Under the pieces are notes generated by a model, which was not told the DNA's origin, did not search any database, and saw nothing but the letters and a program-made list of their open reading frames with translations. Positions 27,936 to 36,662 of a DNA stretch of 64,000 bases are shown here, one piece after another. Position numbers and translations under genes: made by a program. The DNA is taken from NCBI RefSeq assembly GCF_017875645.1, contig NZ_JAGGMR010000001.1:3720001-3784000 (forward strand), in the 5' to 3' direction. Positions within the stretch are counted from its first letter, which is position 1, and every line of letters begins with the position of its first letter. The stretch comes from Nocardia goodfellowii (lineage in GTDB: Bacteria > Actinomycetota > Actinomycetes > Mycobacteriales > Mycobacteriaceae).

Positions 27936-27975
27936 CTTAGTGGGCACATGCCCACTAAGGTGGGCGCATGCCCAC
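27936..27975. promoter_or_regulatory. Two adjacent palindromic operators
   Basis: The first site has arms CTTAGTGGGC and GCCCACTAAG around ACAT (27936-27959). The second is GTGGGC-GCAT-GCCCAC (27960-27975), which covers the ATG at 27968. Both share GTGGGC-N4-GCCCAC. They lie between a TetR gene and its divergent neighbour, so they are probably its operators. Confidence 0.7.
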
Positions 27976-28810
27976 GACACCGCCTCGGCATTCAGCACCC
28001 ACGTCGGCTCGACCGGAGGAGGCCCAGCGGATCGCCCAGTCGTTCGGCGCGCACGCGCAGCGCTACGACCAGGCCAGACCGAGTTATCCCGACGACCTGG
28101 TGGCGCGGATTCTGGCCGGGATTCCGGGGACCGAGGTGCTCGATGTCGGCTGCGGGACCGGCATAGCGGCCCGTCAATTCCAGGCCGCGGGGTGCGCGGT
28201 GCTCGGCATCGAACCCGATGCGCGGATGGCCGACTTCGCGCGAGCGCGCGGCCTGCCGGTCGAGGTGGCGACCTTCGAAGCGTGGCAACCCGGCGACCGG
28301 AAGTTCGATGCGGTCGTGGCCGCGCAGTCCTGGCATTGGGTGGATCCGGTCGCGGGCGCCGCGAAGGCCGCTGCGGTGCTGCGTCCCGGAGGACGGCTGG
28401 CGATCTTCGGTCACGTCTACGAACCGCCCGCCGAACTGGCGGAACCGTTCGCGGCCGCCTACGGGCGAGTGGTGCCGGACTCCCCGTTCGATGGCCGACC
28501 GGCTCGCCGTCCGCTCGAGCTCTATCGAGCGGGATACGCGCAATTCGCCGACCAGATCCGCGCGACCGAACAATTCGCCGATCCCGAACAATGGCAATTC
28601 GACTGGCAGCGGTCCTACACCCGCGAGCAATGGCTCGAATTGCTGCCCACCACCGGCGGCCTCACCCGACTTCGTCCCGAGCAACTGGCCGAGATACTGG
28701 ACGCCGTCGGCCACGCCATCGATTCCCTCGGCGGCACCTTCACCATGGACTACACCACCTTGGCCGCGACCGCTGTACGTGCGGGCGCGTCGGCGATCTC
28801 GCGACGCTGA
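27968..28810 (+). CDS. Class I SAM-dependent methyltransferase
   Basis: The product is a 280-residue methyltransferase of the Methyltransf_11 group. Motif I is VLDVGCGTGIAARQF near residue 58, followed by LGIEPDARMADFAR and AAQSWHWVDPVAGAAKAAAV, the QSWHW signature found in many UbiE-like actinobacterial enzymes. The substrate is unknown, and a xenobiotic or antibiotic is plausible given control by TetR. The ATG lies inside the second palindrome, so repressor binding would mask the start region. AAGG is present 7 nt upstream. Confidence 0.78.
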   Translation: MPTTPPRHSAPTSARPEEAQRIAQSFGAHAQRYDQARPSYPDDLVARILAGIPGTEVLDVGCGTGIAARQFQAAGCAVLGIEPDARMADFARARGLPVEVATFEAWQPGDRKFDAVVAAQSWHWVDPVAGAAKAAAVLRPGGRLAIFGHVYEPPAELAEPFAAAYGRVVPDSPFDGRPARRPLELYRAGYAQFADQIRATEQFADPEQWQFDWQRSYTREQWLELLPTTGGLTRLRPEQLAEILDAVGHAIDSLGGTFTMDYTTLAATAVRAGASAISRR

Positions 28811-29000
28811 GATCGCTTCGCCTAGTGGGGCTTCGGGATTGCTGACTCGAATAGTGACGCGACGTTCGAAGCTTCGTCCAGCGAGGGCCGGGCACTCGAC
28901 AATTTCCTGATCACCGAAAAGGCACTCGTAACAAATAGGGGCGATAAGCCGACATTCACCGGACCGCGTTGTGGAACGATTTCCCATGAGAGGGACTCGA

Positions 29001-29369
29001 ATGAGTAAGCCGATTGTCGCCACCGCACGAGTCACGGTAGCCGCGGTGCTGGGTCTGGGCGTTGCGGCGGTGATCGGCTCCGGTACGGCTCAGGCCGCGC
29101 CGCAGGACTGCGCCATCACACGGGATCTGGTCAGTGCGACCGCGACGTGCCGAGACCACGATGCTCCCGCGGGCCGGGAGTACGCGCTGATCGTGGACTG
29201 CTTCGGCCTGCACGGCATACCGAACGCGTTTCCGTTGCTGGCCATCGGTCCTTACAGCGGCTCGTGGAGCGGTTCGTTCAGCCCATCGGGCCAGGGCTCG
29301 GCCTCCTGCTTGGGTCCCTACAGTGTCGGCACCGCCACCGGCGCTCGGGTAGTGATCTACCGCGACTGA
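29001..29369 (+). CDS. Small secreted protein
   Basis: The product is a 122-residue exported protein of unknown function. The signal peptide is MSKPIVATARVTVAAVLGLG, cleaved after AQA. The mature region contains four cysteines (DCAI, TCRD, DCFG, SCLG) and is rich in Gly and Ser, suggesting a small disulfide-bonded beta domain. ATG at 29001 is selected over ATG 28986 because AGAGGGA is well placed. It stands alone, 190 bp after the methyltransferase gene. Confidence 0.65.
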   Translation: MSKPIVATARVTVAAVLGLGVAAVIGSGTAQAAPQDCAITRDLVSATATCRDHDAPAGREYALIVDCFGLHGIPNAFPLLAIGPYSGSWSGSFSPSGQGSASCLGPYSVGTATGARVVIYRD

Positions 29370-29400
29370 CCGGGTGCCCCGGCGCGGTCGAGTTGCTTCG

Positions 29401-30384
29401 CTACTTGATCGCGACGGGACTGATCGGGGTGCCCACCGCGCCGGGAATGCGCAAAGCTGGTGCGCACAGCAGGAATTCGTGAATTCCGTCCTCGGCACAG
29501 TCGCGACCCAGCGCCTCGAGATCCCAGATCTCGCCGAGCGGCATGCCCATATCGCGCAGGGCGAGCATGTGCAGCGGCATCAGGACGCCGTCCTCGGGAA
29601 TCAGCACCTCGACGGCCGGGTTGTCGACGGCCACGGCGGCTATCTCGTTCTCGTGCAACCACTCCGCGCATCGCCAGCTCAGGCCGGGACTGCCACCGAA
29701 CCATTCGGACTGCTTACGGGTTTCCAGAAACCTTGTCCACCAACCGGTCCGCACCAGCACGATATCGCCGCCGGCGAAGCCGACCCCCTGCGCATCGGCG
29801 ACTGCCTGCAACTCGTGCGGCGTGATGACGCTGCCCGGCTCGAGCCGAGCCACATTGCGATGCCGGGCGATATCGAGCAGCACCCCGCGTCCGACCACTC
29901 CGCCACGCTCGGCGACCCGCTCGATCCCGAGCTGGGTCGCTCCGAAACTGGTCACGGTGGCGGCCGGGACACCGTTGTAGAGCAGTCCGTCGTAGTAGAC
30001 GTGGGAGAGTGCGTCCCACTGGGTCGCCGCCTGCAGCGGCATCATGATGTAGTCGTCGTTGAACCGCATCGGACCGTTCGCGTACATGCCGGCTACCTGG
30101 GCTTCGCTGCGCCCGCCCCAGCCACCGAGCACCTCCGCGAAGTTCGCGTCTCCACCGTCGACAGCCATCAGGTGAATCGGGTTGCGCCGGAACCCACTCG
30201 ACCCCTGCGGCCCATAGGCGTCGAACGGAACACCGAGGGAAATGGCCCGCCCCTGCCGGGCGCACGCGGCCGCCGCGGCGAGCCGCGCGGGAGTGATCAG
30301 GTTCAGCGTCCCGAGTTGGTCCGCCGCACCCCATCGACCCCAATTGCGCACTCGCTCAGCGACTTCGCGCCACGCATCGGTCAC
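29401..30384 (-). CDS. Cyclase-family metal-dependent hydrolase (kynurenine formamidase-like)
   Basis: The product is a 327-residue protein of the PF04199 cyclase family. It has the N-terminal NWGRWGAADQLGTLNLITP block, the metal-ligand region ATQWDALSHVYYDGLLYNG, FAGGDIVLVRTGW, and the C-terminal LHMLALRDMGMPLGEIWDLE. Members include kynurenine formamidase and isatin hydrolase. This longer type is common in actinobacteria, and its substrate is not known. GTG at 30384 has GGAGG upstream. It is convergent with the secreted protein gene at 29001. Confidence 0.78.
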   Translation of the reverse strand: MTDAWREVAERVRNWGRWGAADQLGTLNLITPARLAAAAACARQGRAISLGVPFDAYGPQGSSGFRRNPIHLMAVDGGDANFAEVLGGWGGRSEAQVAGMYANGPMRFNDDYIMMPLQAATQWDALSHVYYDGLLYNGVPAATVTSFGATQLGIERVAERGGVVGRGVLLDIARHRNVARLEPGSVITPHELQAVADAQGVGFAGGDIVLVRTGWWTRFLETRKQSEWFGGSPGLSWRCAEWLHENEIAAVAVDNPAVEVLIPEDGVLMPLHMLALRDMGMPLGEIWDLEALGRDCAEDGIHEFLLCAPALRIPGAVGTPISPVAIK

Positions 30385-30672
30385 CGGACACCTCCACCTC
30401 GCCGTGTCGGACGATTGTTGCCCGCGGCGGGCGAAGTCGCCAAACATTCGTCCCACCAGGAGAGACGGCCGATCCCATCGAGCCGCCACCCATATCGTCC
30501 GCTACGCCCGAGGCCGGCCGCTTCGACAACGGCCGCGCCACCGTTCCAGGTGCAGGCGATAGGGATGTTGCGGGGTGTGCCGTGTTTGTCGCATGTCCCC
30601 GCCGCGTATCGGCGGTGCCGCGTGCGACCATGTGCCGCGTTGCGTCCCTCCGATCGGTCGAAGGAGTTGCTG

Positions 30673-31092
30673 TTGCAAGCAGTCAAGTTCGCGGGTGTGC
30701 CCGTCGTCCTCGGCTCGGCGCTGACGGTCGTCTGCGCGGTCGCCGGATTCCCAGTGCCCGCACCACACGACCTCGTCGCGAAGAACACCATCACGCTGAC
30801 CGACGCCGACAACGGGAAGACGATCGAAGCCGCTGTGGGCGACGAGATCACGGTGCGCCTGCTGGCCTATGACGAGCCCGGCCGGCGCTGGGAATGGAGT
30901 GCGCCGAAAAGTTCCGACCTGTCGGTGCTCAATCAGGTGCGCAGCAGCCCGCCGCCCTCCGGCGACGCGTCGGCGCGTTTCGCGGTCGCCGCATCGCGGA
31001 CCGCCGAGATCACCGCCGTGAGCAGTTGCCGTGGGTCCGGTCAGTGTCCCGGCGGCGTCCGAATGTGGAAGGTCACCGTCCAGGTCGACTGA
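30673..31092 (+). CDS. Secreted chagasin-like (I42) protease-inhibitor-type protein
   Basis: The product is a 139-residue exported protein. A signal peptide (QAVKFAGVPVVLGSALTVVC region) precedes a beta domain with TITLTDADNGKTIEAAVGDE and ITVRLLAYDEPGRRWEW, which resembles the N-terminal strands and the G-x-x-W loop of chagasin/I42 cysteine-protease inhibitors. Two cysteines (SCRGSGQC) may form a disulfide. TTG at 30673 is 6 nt from GGAG. The family link is by pattern only. Confidence 0.5.
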   Translation: MQAVKFAGVPVVLGSALTVVCAVAGFPVPAPHDLVAKNTITLTDADNGKTIEAAVGDEITVRLLAYDEPGRRWEWSAPKSSDLSVLNQVRSSPPPSGDASARFAVAASRTAEITAVSSCRGSGQCPGGVRMWKVTVQVD

Positions 31093-31095
31093 GCG

Positions 31096-31503
31096 CTACC
31101 CGCGCGAGGAGATCTGCTGTACGCCCCAGCTGTTGCCGTCCGGGTCCTCGAAGAAGACGAAGCCGACATTGTCGAGGGGATCCGGTGTGGGCGAAGGGTT
31201 TTGGCCCAGCACCTGAATATCGGTGACTGCGACGCCGCGTGCCACCAGTTCCCGGTGCGCCTGCTCGATGTCGGGCACGACCAACTGGAGGCCCTTCACG
31301 GAGCCGGGTTCCATCGCCGGAACCGCGCCTTCACCGATCACAATGGAGCAGCCGGAACCCGGCGGCGTCAGCTGCACGATGCGCATACCGTCGCTGATCT
31401 TCGTATCGTGGTCGACTGTGAAACCCAGTTGCGCACTGTAGAACTCCTTGGCGCGGTCGATGTCCGAGACGGGAACGATGACGACCTCGAGCGTCCAGTT
31501 CAT
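31096..31503 (-). CDS. VOC-superfamily (glyoxalase/bleomycin-resistance-like) protein
   Basis: The product is a 135-residue protein with two VOC modules. MNWTLEVVIVPVSDIDRAKE with FYSAQLGFTVDHD starts the first, and GLQLVVPDIEQAHRELVARG the second, ending VFFEDPDGNSWGVQQI, where the Glu is the usual metal ligand. The partner substrate is unknown. GGAAGGA lies 5 nt before the ATG. It is convergent with the chagasin-like gene, with 3 bp between the stop codons. Confidence 0.78.
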   Translation of the reverse strand: MNWTLEVVIVPVSDIDRAKEFYSAQLGFTVDHDTKISDGMRIVQLTPPGSGCSIVIGEGAVPAMEPGSVKGLQLVVPDIEQAHRELVARGVAVTDIQVLGQNPSPTPDPLDNVGFVFFEDPDGNSWGVQQISSRG

Positions 31504-31586
31504 GGGTGTCCTTCCGGTTGGTGACAGACCTCGTCCATAGAGACGTCCGCACCCTTCGAAAGTCATCGTCACCCGACCGCCGGACG

Positions 31587-32117
31587 TCAGTCCTGCTCAG
31601 CAGGTCCCTCGGCAGGTGTGGTGTCGGTGCCGGATTTTTCACCGGGGTTCTTGCTGATGCGGCGGGGTTTGGCCATGCGCCGGATGCCACCGGCCGGGCC
31701 GCCCTCACCCGCGCGCCGCCGCCGCAATGCGTCGAGATCGACGACCGTCCCGTCATTCACGGCACCGCCCGGATCGCCCTCCGGCACGTGGTGCCGCGTC
31801 GCGCCCGGGTCGAGCGGCCACCAGCCGGTTTCACGCTGGAGTTCCGAGCGCAGCACGGGCCTGGTGGGCGCGGGATCGTAGACCGAGCCGCCGTCGGAGA
31901 GCCACGTCTTGTGCGGACGTTCGTCCGCTTGCCCGGTGATCCGCCGCGGGCGGCGCGGCAGCCGGGTGACTTTCGACATGCCCTCGGTCGGCTCGCCGGC
32001 ATCCGGGTCGGCGGCCTTCGTCCCGTCCAGTTTTCTGCGCAACCGTTCCAGCGCGTCGAACTTCTTCTCGCCAGGTCCTGGCAGGGATCCCGGTTCTGGC
32101 GCTTCCCGGTCCGACAT
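31587..32117 (-). CDS. Hypothetical hydrophilic protein
   Basis: The predicted 176-residue protein is charged and probably largely disordered (EKKFDALERLRRKLDGTKAA, RMAKPRRISKNPGEKSGTDT). A more ordered centre reads TWLSDGGSVYDPAPTRPVLR then ETGWWPLDP. No domain was recognised. There is no clear ribosome binding site, so ATG at 32147 is an alternative start. The composition is plausible for real coding sequence. Confidence 0.45.
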   Translation of the reverse strand: MSDREAPEPGSLPGPGEKKFDALERLRRKLDGTKAADPDAGEPTEGMSKVTRLPRRPRRITGQADERPHKTWLSDGGSVYDPAPTRPVLRSELQRETGWWPLDPGATRHHVPEGDPGGAVNDGTVVDLDALRRRRAGEGGPAGGIRRMAKPRRISKNPGEKSGTDTTPAEGPAEQD

Positions 32118-32269
32118 CGAACTAGCCGCCGACGAGTGCCATCGCACCCGTCGGCGCGACCGCGGCCGGTAAATCGGGCCGATATCTGGGCTTATTGCTG
32201 ATAGTTGTCTCGCTCACGTCCTTATTCTCCCTCGAGGCCGCCGCATTCGGTTATCGCGTCACCTCAGAG

Positions 32270-33211
32270 CTACCACGATTCGACCAGCGGGGCATCATGT
32301 GCGCGCCGCCGCCAGTACTCGGTGAGGCGAACGAGCCGCTCCGGCGTGGCGATGCTGTGCATGCTCGCGATCTTGTCGTCCCGGATCTCCAGGATCGCGA
32401 CGCCCAGGATTCGGTCGCCGAGCGTGACGAGCAGGGCCGGGGCGCGATTGACCACCACGGCATGCATCGAGGGCGTCCCGCCGGCGAGCTTGCGCTTGGC
32501 CGCTGACGGTTTGAACCCGTTCCGCAGCGCGTGCGCGAGCCGCTCCGGAGTGGGGTAGCGAATCAACTTCGTTGCCAGGCCCAGCCCGGCGCCGTCGGAC
32601 AGGCCGGTCGCGTCGGCGGTGAGCAGCGCGATCAGCTGTTCGGTCTGTCCCGAGGAGGCGGCCTCGACGAAGGCCGCGACGATGCGGCGGGCGGCGGCCG
32701 GGTCGGCGTCAGCGCCGTTGCCGGCGGCGTTGATTCGACGACGGGCTCGGTGCAGGTGCTGCTGACTCGCGGATTCGGTGATGTCGAGGATGTCGGCGAT
32801 CTCGGCGTGGCCGTACGAAAAGGCCTCGCGCAGAACGTAAACCGCGCGCTCGATCGGTGACAGCCGTTCCATGAGCGTGAGTACCGCCATGGACACCGAT
32901 TCGCGCTGCTCGACGGTATCGGCCGGACCGAGCATCGGATCGCCGTCGAGCAACGGCTCGGGCAGCCAGGCGCCGACCGCCCGTTCCCGCCGCACGCTCG
33001 CCGAACGGAGCCGATCGAGTGCCAGATTCGTGACGACTTTCGTCAGCCAGGCCTCGGGCACCTCCACATAGTCCCGGTCGGCGGACTGCCACCGCAGGAA
33101 CGCGTCCTGCACCGTGTCCTCGGCGTCGGCCGCCGAGCCGAGCAGGCGATAGGCGAGTGCGGCCAGCCGATTCCGGCTGGCCTCGAAACGCGCCACGGTG
33201 GCAGTGTCCAT
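32270..33211 (-). CDS. ECF41-like RNA polymerase sigma factor (SigJ type)
   Basis: The product is a 313-residue sigma factor. Region 2 (RLAALAYRLLGSAADAEDTV, then QDAFLRWQ) and region 4 (LSPIERAVYVLREAFSYGHA, then EIADILDITESASQQHLHRA) are followed by a SnoaL-like C-terminal domain of about 130 residues. That domain is the hallmark of ECF41 and regulates activity in place of an anti-sigma factor. The linker carries DGAG where DGGGK is usual. It lies 10 bp downstream of an NADH-dehydrogenase-like flavoprotein gene, the usual ECF41 partner, and an ECF41-like promoter precedes that gene. Confidence 0.85.
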   Translation of the reverse strand: MDTATVARFEASRNRLAALAYRLLGSAADAEDTVQDAFLRWQSADRDYVEVPEAWLTKVVTNLALDRLRSASVRRERAVGAWLPEPLLDGDPMLGPADTVEQRESVSMAVLTLMERLSPIERAVYVLREAFSYGHAEIADILDITESASQQHLHRARRRINAAGNGADADPAAARRIVAAFVEAASSGQTEQLIALLTADATGLSDGAGLGLATKLIRYPTPERLAHALRNGFKPSAAKRKLAGGTPSMHAVVVNRAPALLVTLGDRILGVAILEIRDDKIASMHSIATPERLVRLTEYWRRRAHDAPLVESW

Positions 33212-33221
33212 GCGCACGACT

Positions 33222-34412
33222 CTAGGCGGCGGCCGCCGTGGTCGAGGGTGCGCGCCCGGCAGTCGAGCGGTACCGGTGACCCGGTTTTCCGAAGGTCGGA
33301 TGCGCCAGGCTCCAGGCGGCCATGCTGAGGATCGCGGACTTGATCCGCGCCGCCGGCCGGCCGCGCAGCGCCCACGACTTCGCTCGCGCGTCGCCGTCGA
33401 CCAGTTGGAAGAGCCCGTCCTTGCGACCGAGACTGATGTGGTTGCCGACATACGACAGCGCGGTCGTGGCGATCTCACGTCCGGTCCGGTCACCGATGAT
33501 CGCCGCCGTCGCCTGCATGCTGGTGTAGCCAGCGGACGCGCACGACATCGGCAGCGGCCGCCCGTTGTCGCCGATGACGAACGCACTGTCACCGGCGACA
33601 TAGACATCCGGATGCGAGATCGATCGCATCTGCCGGTCGACGCTGATCTGGCCGTTGGGTCGCACCTCGAGTCCGCTGGCGGCGGCGATCGGGTGCACCG
33701 CGAAGCCCGCGGCCCACACGGTCGCGTCGGCGGCGAAGACGGTGCCGTCGGCGGCGACCGCCGCCGCCTGCTCGACGCGCTCGACAGTGGTGTGCTCGTG
33801 CAGGGTGATGCCGAGCCGGTCGAAGGTCCGCAGCAGATGCCGGCGGGCCTTCGCGCCGAGCCAGCCGCCGAGTTCGCCGCTGGTGACGAGGCGGACCCGG
33901 AGTCCTGGACGGGATTCGGCAATTTCGGTGGCGGCCTCGATCGCGGTCAGGTTGCCGCCGACCACCAGCACTTGACCGTTGTCACCCAGTTCGTCCAGCC
34001 GTGCGCGCAGGCGCAGCGCCGCCGGTCGTGCTGCCACGTGGAAGGCGTGTTCGGCGACGCCCGGCACGCCGTGTTCGGCGACGGTGCTGCCGAGCGCGTA
34101 GAGCAGGGTGTCGTATTCGAGCCGGTCGACGCCCGCGTCGTCGGCGAGAGTGACGGTCCGGCGCTCGGGGTCGATATCGGTCACCCGCGCCAGGCGCAGC
34201 CGGATGCCGGTGCCCGCGAACACCTCGGCCAGCGGGCGGTGCCGCAGAACCTGCCCGGCGGCGAGCTGATGCAGGCGCAAGCGCTCCACGAAATCGGGCT
34301 CGGCGTTGACCACGGTGATCTCGAAGTCGTCGGAATGCAACTGCCGGGCCAGGTATCCGGCGGAAAAGGCTCCGGCGTATCCGGCCCCGAGAACGACGAT
34401 GCGGTGCTTCAT
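33222..34412 (-). CDS. NDH-2-like FAD/NAD(P)-dependent oxidoreductase
   Basis: This 396-residue flavoprotein has two dinucleotide folds: VVLGAGYAGAFSAGYLARQL (FAD, residues 5-25) and VLVVGGNLTAIEAATEI (NADH). HPDVYVAGDSAFV is the second FAD contact. It lacks redox cysteines, so it is NDH-2/ferredoxin-reductase-like, passing electrons to a quinone or unknown acceptor. ATG at 34412 has AGGAG 6 nt upstream. It forms an operon with the ECF41 sigma gene, the known oxidoreductase pairing for that sigma class, and is likely its main target. Confidence 0.83.
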   Translation of the reverse strand: MKHRIVVLGAGYAGAFSAGYLARQLHSDDFEITVVNAEPDFVERLRLHQLAAGQVLRHRPLAEVFAGTGIRLRLARVTDIDPERRTVTLADDAGVDRLEYDTLLYALGSTVAEHGVPGVAEHAFHVAARPAALRLRARLDELGDNGQVLVVGGNLTAIEAATEIAESRPGLRVRLVTSGELGGWLGAKARRHLLRTFDRLGITLHEHTTVERVEQAAAVAADGTVFAADATVWAAGFAVHPIAAASGLEVRPNGQISVDRQMRSISHPDVYVAGDSAFVIGDNGRPLPMSCASAGYTSMQATAAIIGDRTGREIATTALSYVGNHISLGRKDGLFQLVDGDARAKSWALRGRPAARIKSAILSMAAWSLAHPTFGKPGHRYRSTAGRAPSTTAAAA

Positions 34413-34444
34413 GATTCGCTCCTGTCTGGTTCGCGTGTTCCTTG

Positions 34445-34471
34445 AACGAGACAGGACCCGATTCCCTGACA
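34445..34471 (-). promoter_or_regulatory. ECF41-like promoter upstream of the oxidoreductase-sigma operon
   Basis: On the minus strand TGTCAGG (34465-34471) and CGTT (34445-34448) are separated by 16 bp, close to the ECF41 consensus TGTCACA-N16/17-CGTC. The sigma factor encoded in the operon probably uses it. Confidence 0.5.
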
Positions 34472-34491
34472 GCGTCATCCAGTGATGTGGG

Positions 34492-35214
34492 TCACTCTCG
34501 ACCGGCCAGCTCGGCGAGGGCATCGGTGATGACGGCGGTGACCTCGTCGGGGTGCGTCTGCATCACCAGGTGCGGTGCGTCGATCTCGACCACCGAGCGC
34601 AGTCCGGCCCGCTGGTAACCGAACCGTTCGACCTCGGGATTGATGGTGCGGTCCGCGCTCGACACGATTCCCCAGCCGGGCTTGGTCTGCCAGGCCGCCG
34701 CGGTGGCCGGCTCACTGAACGCGATCGCCGACAACGGCCGCTGCGAGACCGCGAGCACTCGTGCCCGCGCCTGGTCGAGGCCCGCGGCGAAGACCTCGGG
34801 AAAGGCCGCGACGTCGACCGACACGTCGGTGCCCGGCTCGCCACTGGTCGGATACGGCGCGTAGACGAGGTTGGCGGCCAGATCGGAGTCCGGGAAACCA
34901 CCCTGCAACTGCCCCAGGCTCTCGCCGACCTCCAGGACGTAGCCCGAGACGAAGACCAGTCCGACGACATTGGCGGCCACCCCGGCGACGGTGATCACGG
35001 CACCGCCGTAGGAATGACCGGCCAGCAGCACCGGGCCGTCGATCTGCTCGACGAAAGACCTGATGTAGGCCGCGTCCTCGGCCAGGCTGCGGTTGAACAC
35101 GGGCGGCGCCGCCACCTTGTGACCTTGCGCGAGGAGTCGCTCGGTGACCGGTGCCCAGCTGGCGGCATCGGCGAAGGCGCCGTGCACGAGAACAATGGTG
35201 GTCGGGGAAGACAT
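34492..35214 (-). CDS. Alpha/beta hydrolase
   Basis: The product is a 240-residue cytosolic serine hydrolase. The oxyanion region is IVLVHGAFADAASWAPV, the nucleophile Ser68 is in LAGHSYGGAVI, and the catalytic His is in DAPHLVMQTHPDEV near the C-terminus. It resembles the salicylate-esterase/EstC-like group that is abundant in actinobacteria. GAAGGGA lies 5 nt before the ATG. The natural ester is unknown. It lies upstream of the oxidoreductase-sigma operon on the same strand but is separated by a promoter-bearing gap. Confidence 0.8.
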   Translation of the reverse strand: MSSPTTIVLVHGAFADAASWAPVTERLLAQGHKVAAPPVFNRSLAEDAAYIRSFVEQIDGPVLLAGHSYGGAVITVAGVAANVVGLVFVSGYVLEVGESLGQLQGGFPDSDLAANLVYAPYPTSGEPGTDVSVDVAAFPEVFAAGLDQARARVLAVSQRPLSAIAFSEPATAAAWQTKPGWGIVSSADRTINPEVERFGYQRAGLRSVVEIDAPHLVMQTHPDEVTAVITDALAELAGRE

Positions 35215-35337
35215 GGGTGTCCCTTCGGATCGCTCGGATCGATGGCGGTTGAGCCGCACTCAGTTTCCGCCGGGCAATCGACCGGTCGCCCCTCCACACA
35301 GGCCGCGAAAACCCCGGATCCGGACACCGGACCCCGC

Positions 35338-35994
35338 TCAGCCCATGCTGAAGGGCTGACCCCACAGCAGCACGTTCCCGATGTAATTGGAGCTGTCGAT
35401 CTCGGCGGCCACGAAAGCGCGGGCTTGCGCGTATCCGCCGCAGCCGTCCACCGAGAAGGTCTCGTCGATCCAGGTCACGCTGGTACGGGGTCCTGGAACC
35501 TTGTTGTAGCGCTTGTGCGATTCCTGGCCGTAGTCGTCGGGTCGCTCCAGATCCAGCATCAGGCGGGCGACGGCTTGACCGGGTCCGAGAGTGATTCCGG
35601 CGCCGAACGATTCGGTCGGCGCGATCGGCACCGTGTTCGCGGACGCCGTCGCGGTCTCGTTGTTGGTGCCGGTAACTCCGCTGATATCCAGCTGACAGCC
35701 GACGAGATAACCGGGACTGATCTTGATCGTCGCGGTCGAGGCGCTCGGGCCGGCGAGTTCCACGCTCGCGCGGCCGGTTACCCAGACATTGCGGTGCACC
35801 GGCGTCGCGCCCATCGAGGGGCTGATCTTGGCCGACTCGCCGTCGATGCGGACGGTGACCGTGGTTCCGTCGGCCAGTTCACGCGTGATCGTGCCGCCGG
35901 GCAGCGGGATGAAGGTGTCGGCGCCGGCGACTGCCGTCTGACCGATCCCGAATACCGTCGCGGCCAGCGCCGCTCCGAGAATCTTGCCGAACAT
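35338..35994 (-). CDS. MspA-family porin
   Basis: The product is a 218-residue outer-membrane (mycomembrane) channel subunit. A signal peptide (MFGKILGAALAATVFGIGQT, cleaved near AGA) precedes a beta-rich body with SPSMGATPVHRNVWVTGRAS and the C-terminal GNVLLWGQPFSMG, matching the MspA end. MspA oligomers admit small hydrophilic nutrients across the mycolate layer, which supports a mycolate-bearing host. GAAGGGA precedes the ATG. It follows a second mspA-like gene by 26 bp, so the two are co-transcribed and may form a mixed channel. Confidence 0.83.
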   Translation of the reverse strand: MFGKILGAALAATVFGIGQTAVAGADTFIPLPGGTITRELADGTTVTVRIDGESAKISPSMGATPVHRNVWVTGRASVELAGPSASTATIKISPGYLVGCQLDISGVTGTNNETATASANTVPIAPTESFGAGITLGPGQAVARLMLDLERPDDYGQESHKRYNKVPGPRTSVTWIDETFSVDGCGGYAQARAFVAAEIDSSNYIGNVLLWGQPFSMG

Positions 35995-36020
35995 GCGATC
36001 CCTTCTGTCGGAACGGACCG

Positions 36021-36662
36021 TCAGCCGAGGCTGAACGGCTGACCGTAGAGCGTGGCCTTCACGTATTCGCCGCCGATGATCTCCACCACCGAGGCCTGGC
36101 GCGCTTGCGCCTGACCGGCGCACCCCTGGATCTCCATCGGGACGTCCTGATAGTTGATGGTGTAGCTGCCGCTCTTGACCAGCTCGATGTTGTTGATCGC
36201 GACCCACAGCACCTGGCCGGGGGACAGCGGAAAGCTGAAACCGCCGGTGAGACTGGGGGTGGCGCTGATGGTGAACGCCGTGTTCGCACTCAAGGTGCTC
36301 AACGCCACCTGACAGCCGACGATATATCCGACGGTGAGGTTGGACGCGCCGTGCGTCCCCGAGTTGTTGGTACCCGGGAAGTTCTTGGGTCCGTTGTTCG
36401 GTCCGACGACACCGTCGGGTGTCTCCACCTCGGTCGTCACATCGCCGGAAACCCACGAGGTGCGGCCCGCGCCATTGGCGGCCATGGACGGCGAAATGAC
36501 GGCGCGCTCACCGCGACTCGTGATTTTCACGCCGGGGCCCTCGATGTGCCCGTCCGGCAACGGCACCACGACGTCGGCGGATACGGCGGCCGACGGCGTG
36601 CCGAGTCCGACGCAGACGGCGATGACCGGCACCGCCCACTTGCCGATTCGATTCCTGCTCAT
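36021..36662 (-). CDS. MspA-family porin
   Basis: The product is a 213-residue paralogue of the downstream porin. The signal peptide MSRNRIGKWAVPVIAVCVGL ends near VSA. Conserved MspA blocks are ISPSMAANGAGRTSWVSGDV, VGYIVGCQV, the SPGQVLWVAINNIE segment and a C-terminal ATLYGQPFSLG. It carries an extra Gly/Asn-rich loop (GVVGPNNGPKNFPGTNNSGT) not seen in its neighbour, which may alter the constriction or a surface contact. It is the first gene of the two-porin operon. Confidence 0.83.
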   Translation of the reverse strand: MSRNRIGKWAVPVIAVCVGLGTPSAAVSADVVVPLPDGHIEGPGVKITSRGERAVISPSMAANGAGRTSWVSGDVTTEVETPDGVVGPNNGPKNFPGTNNSGTHGASNLTVGYIVGCQVALSTLSANTAFTISATPSLTGGFSFPLSPGQVLWVAINNIELVKSGSYTINYQDVPMEIQGCAGQAQARQASVVEIIGGEYVKATLYGQPFSLG

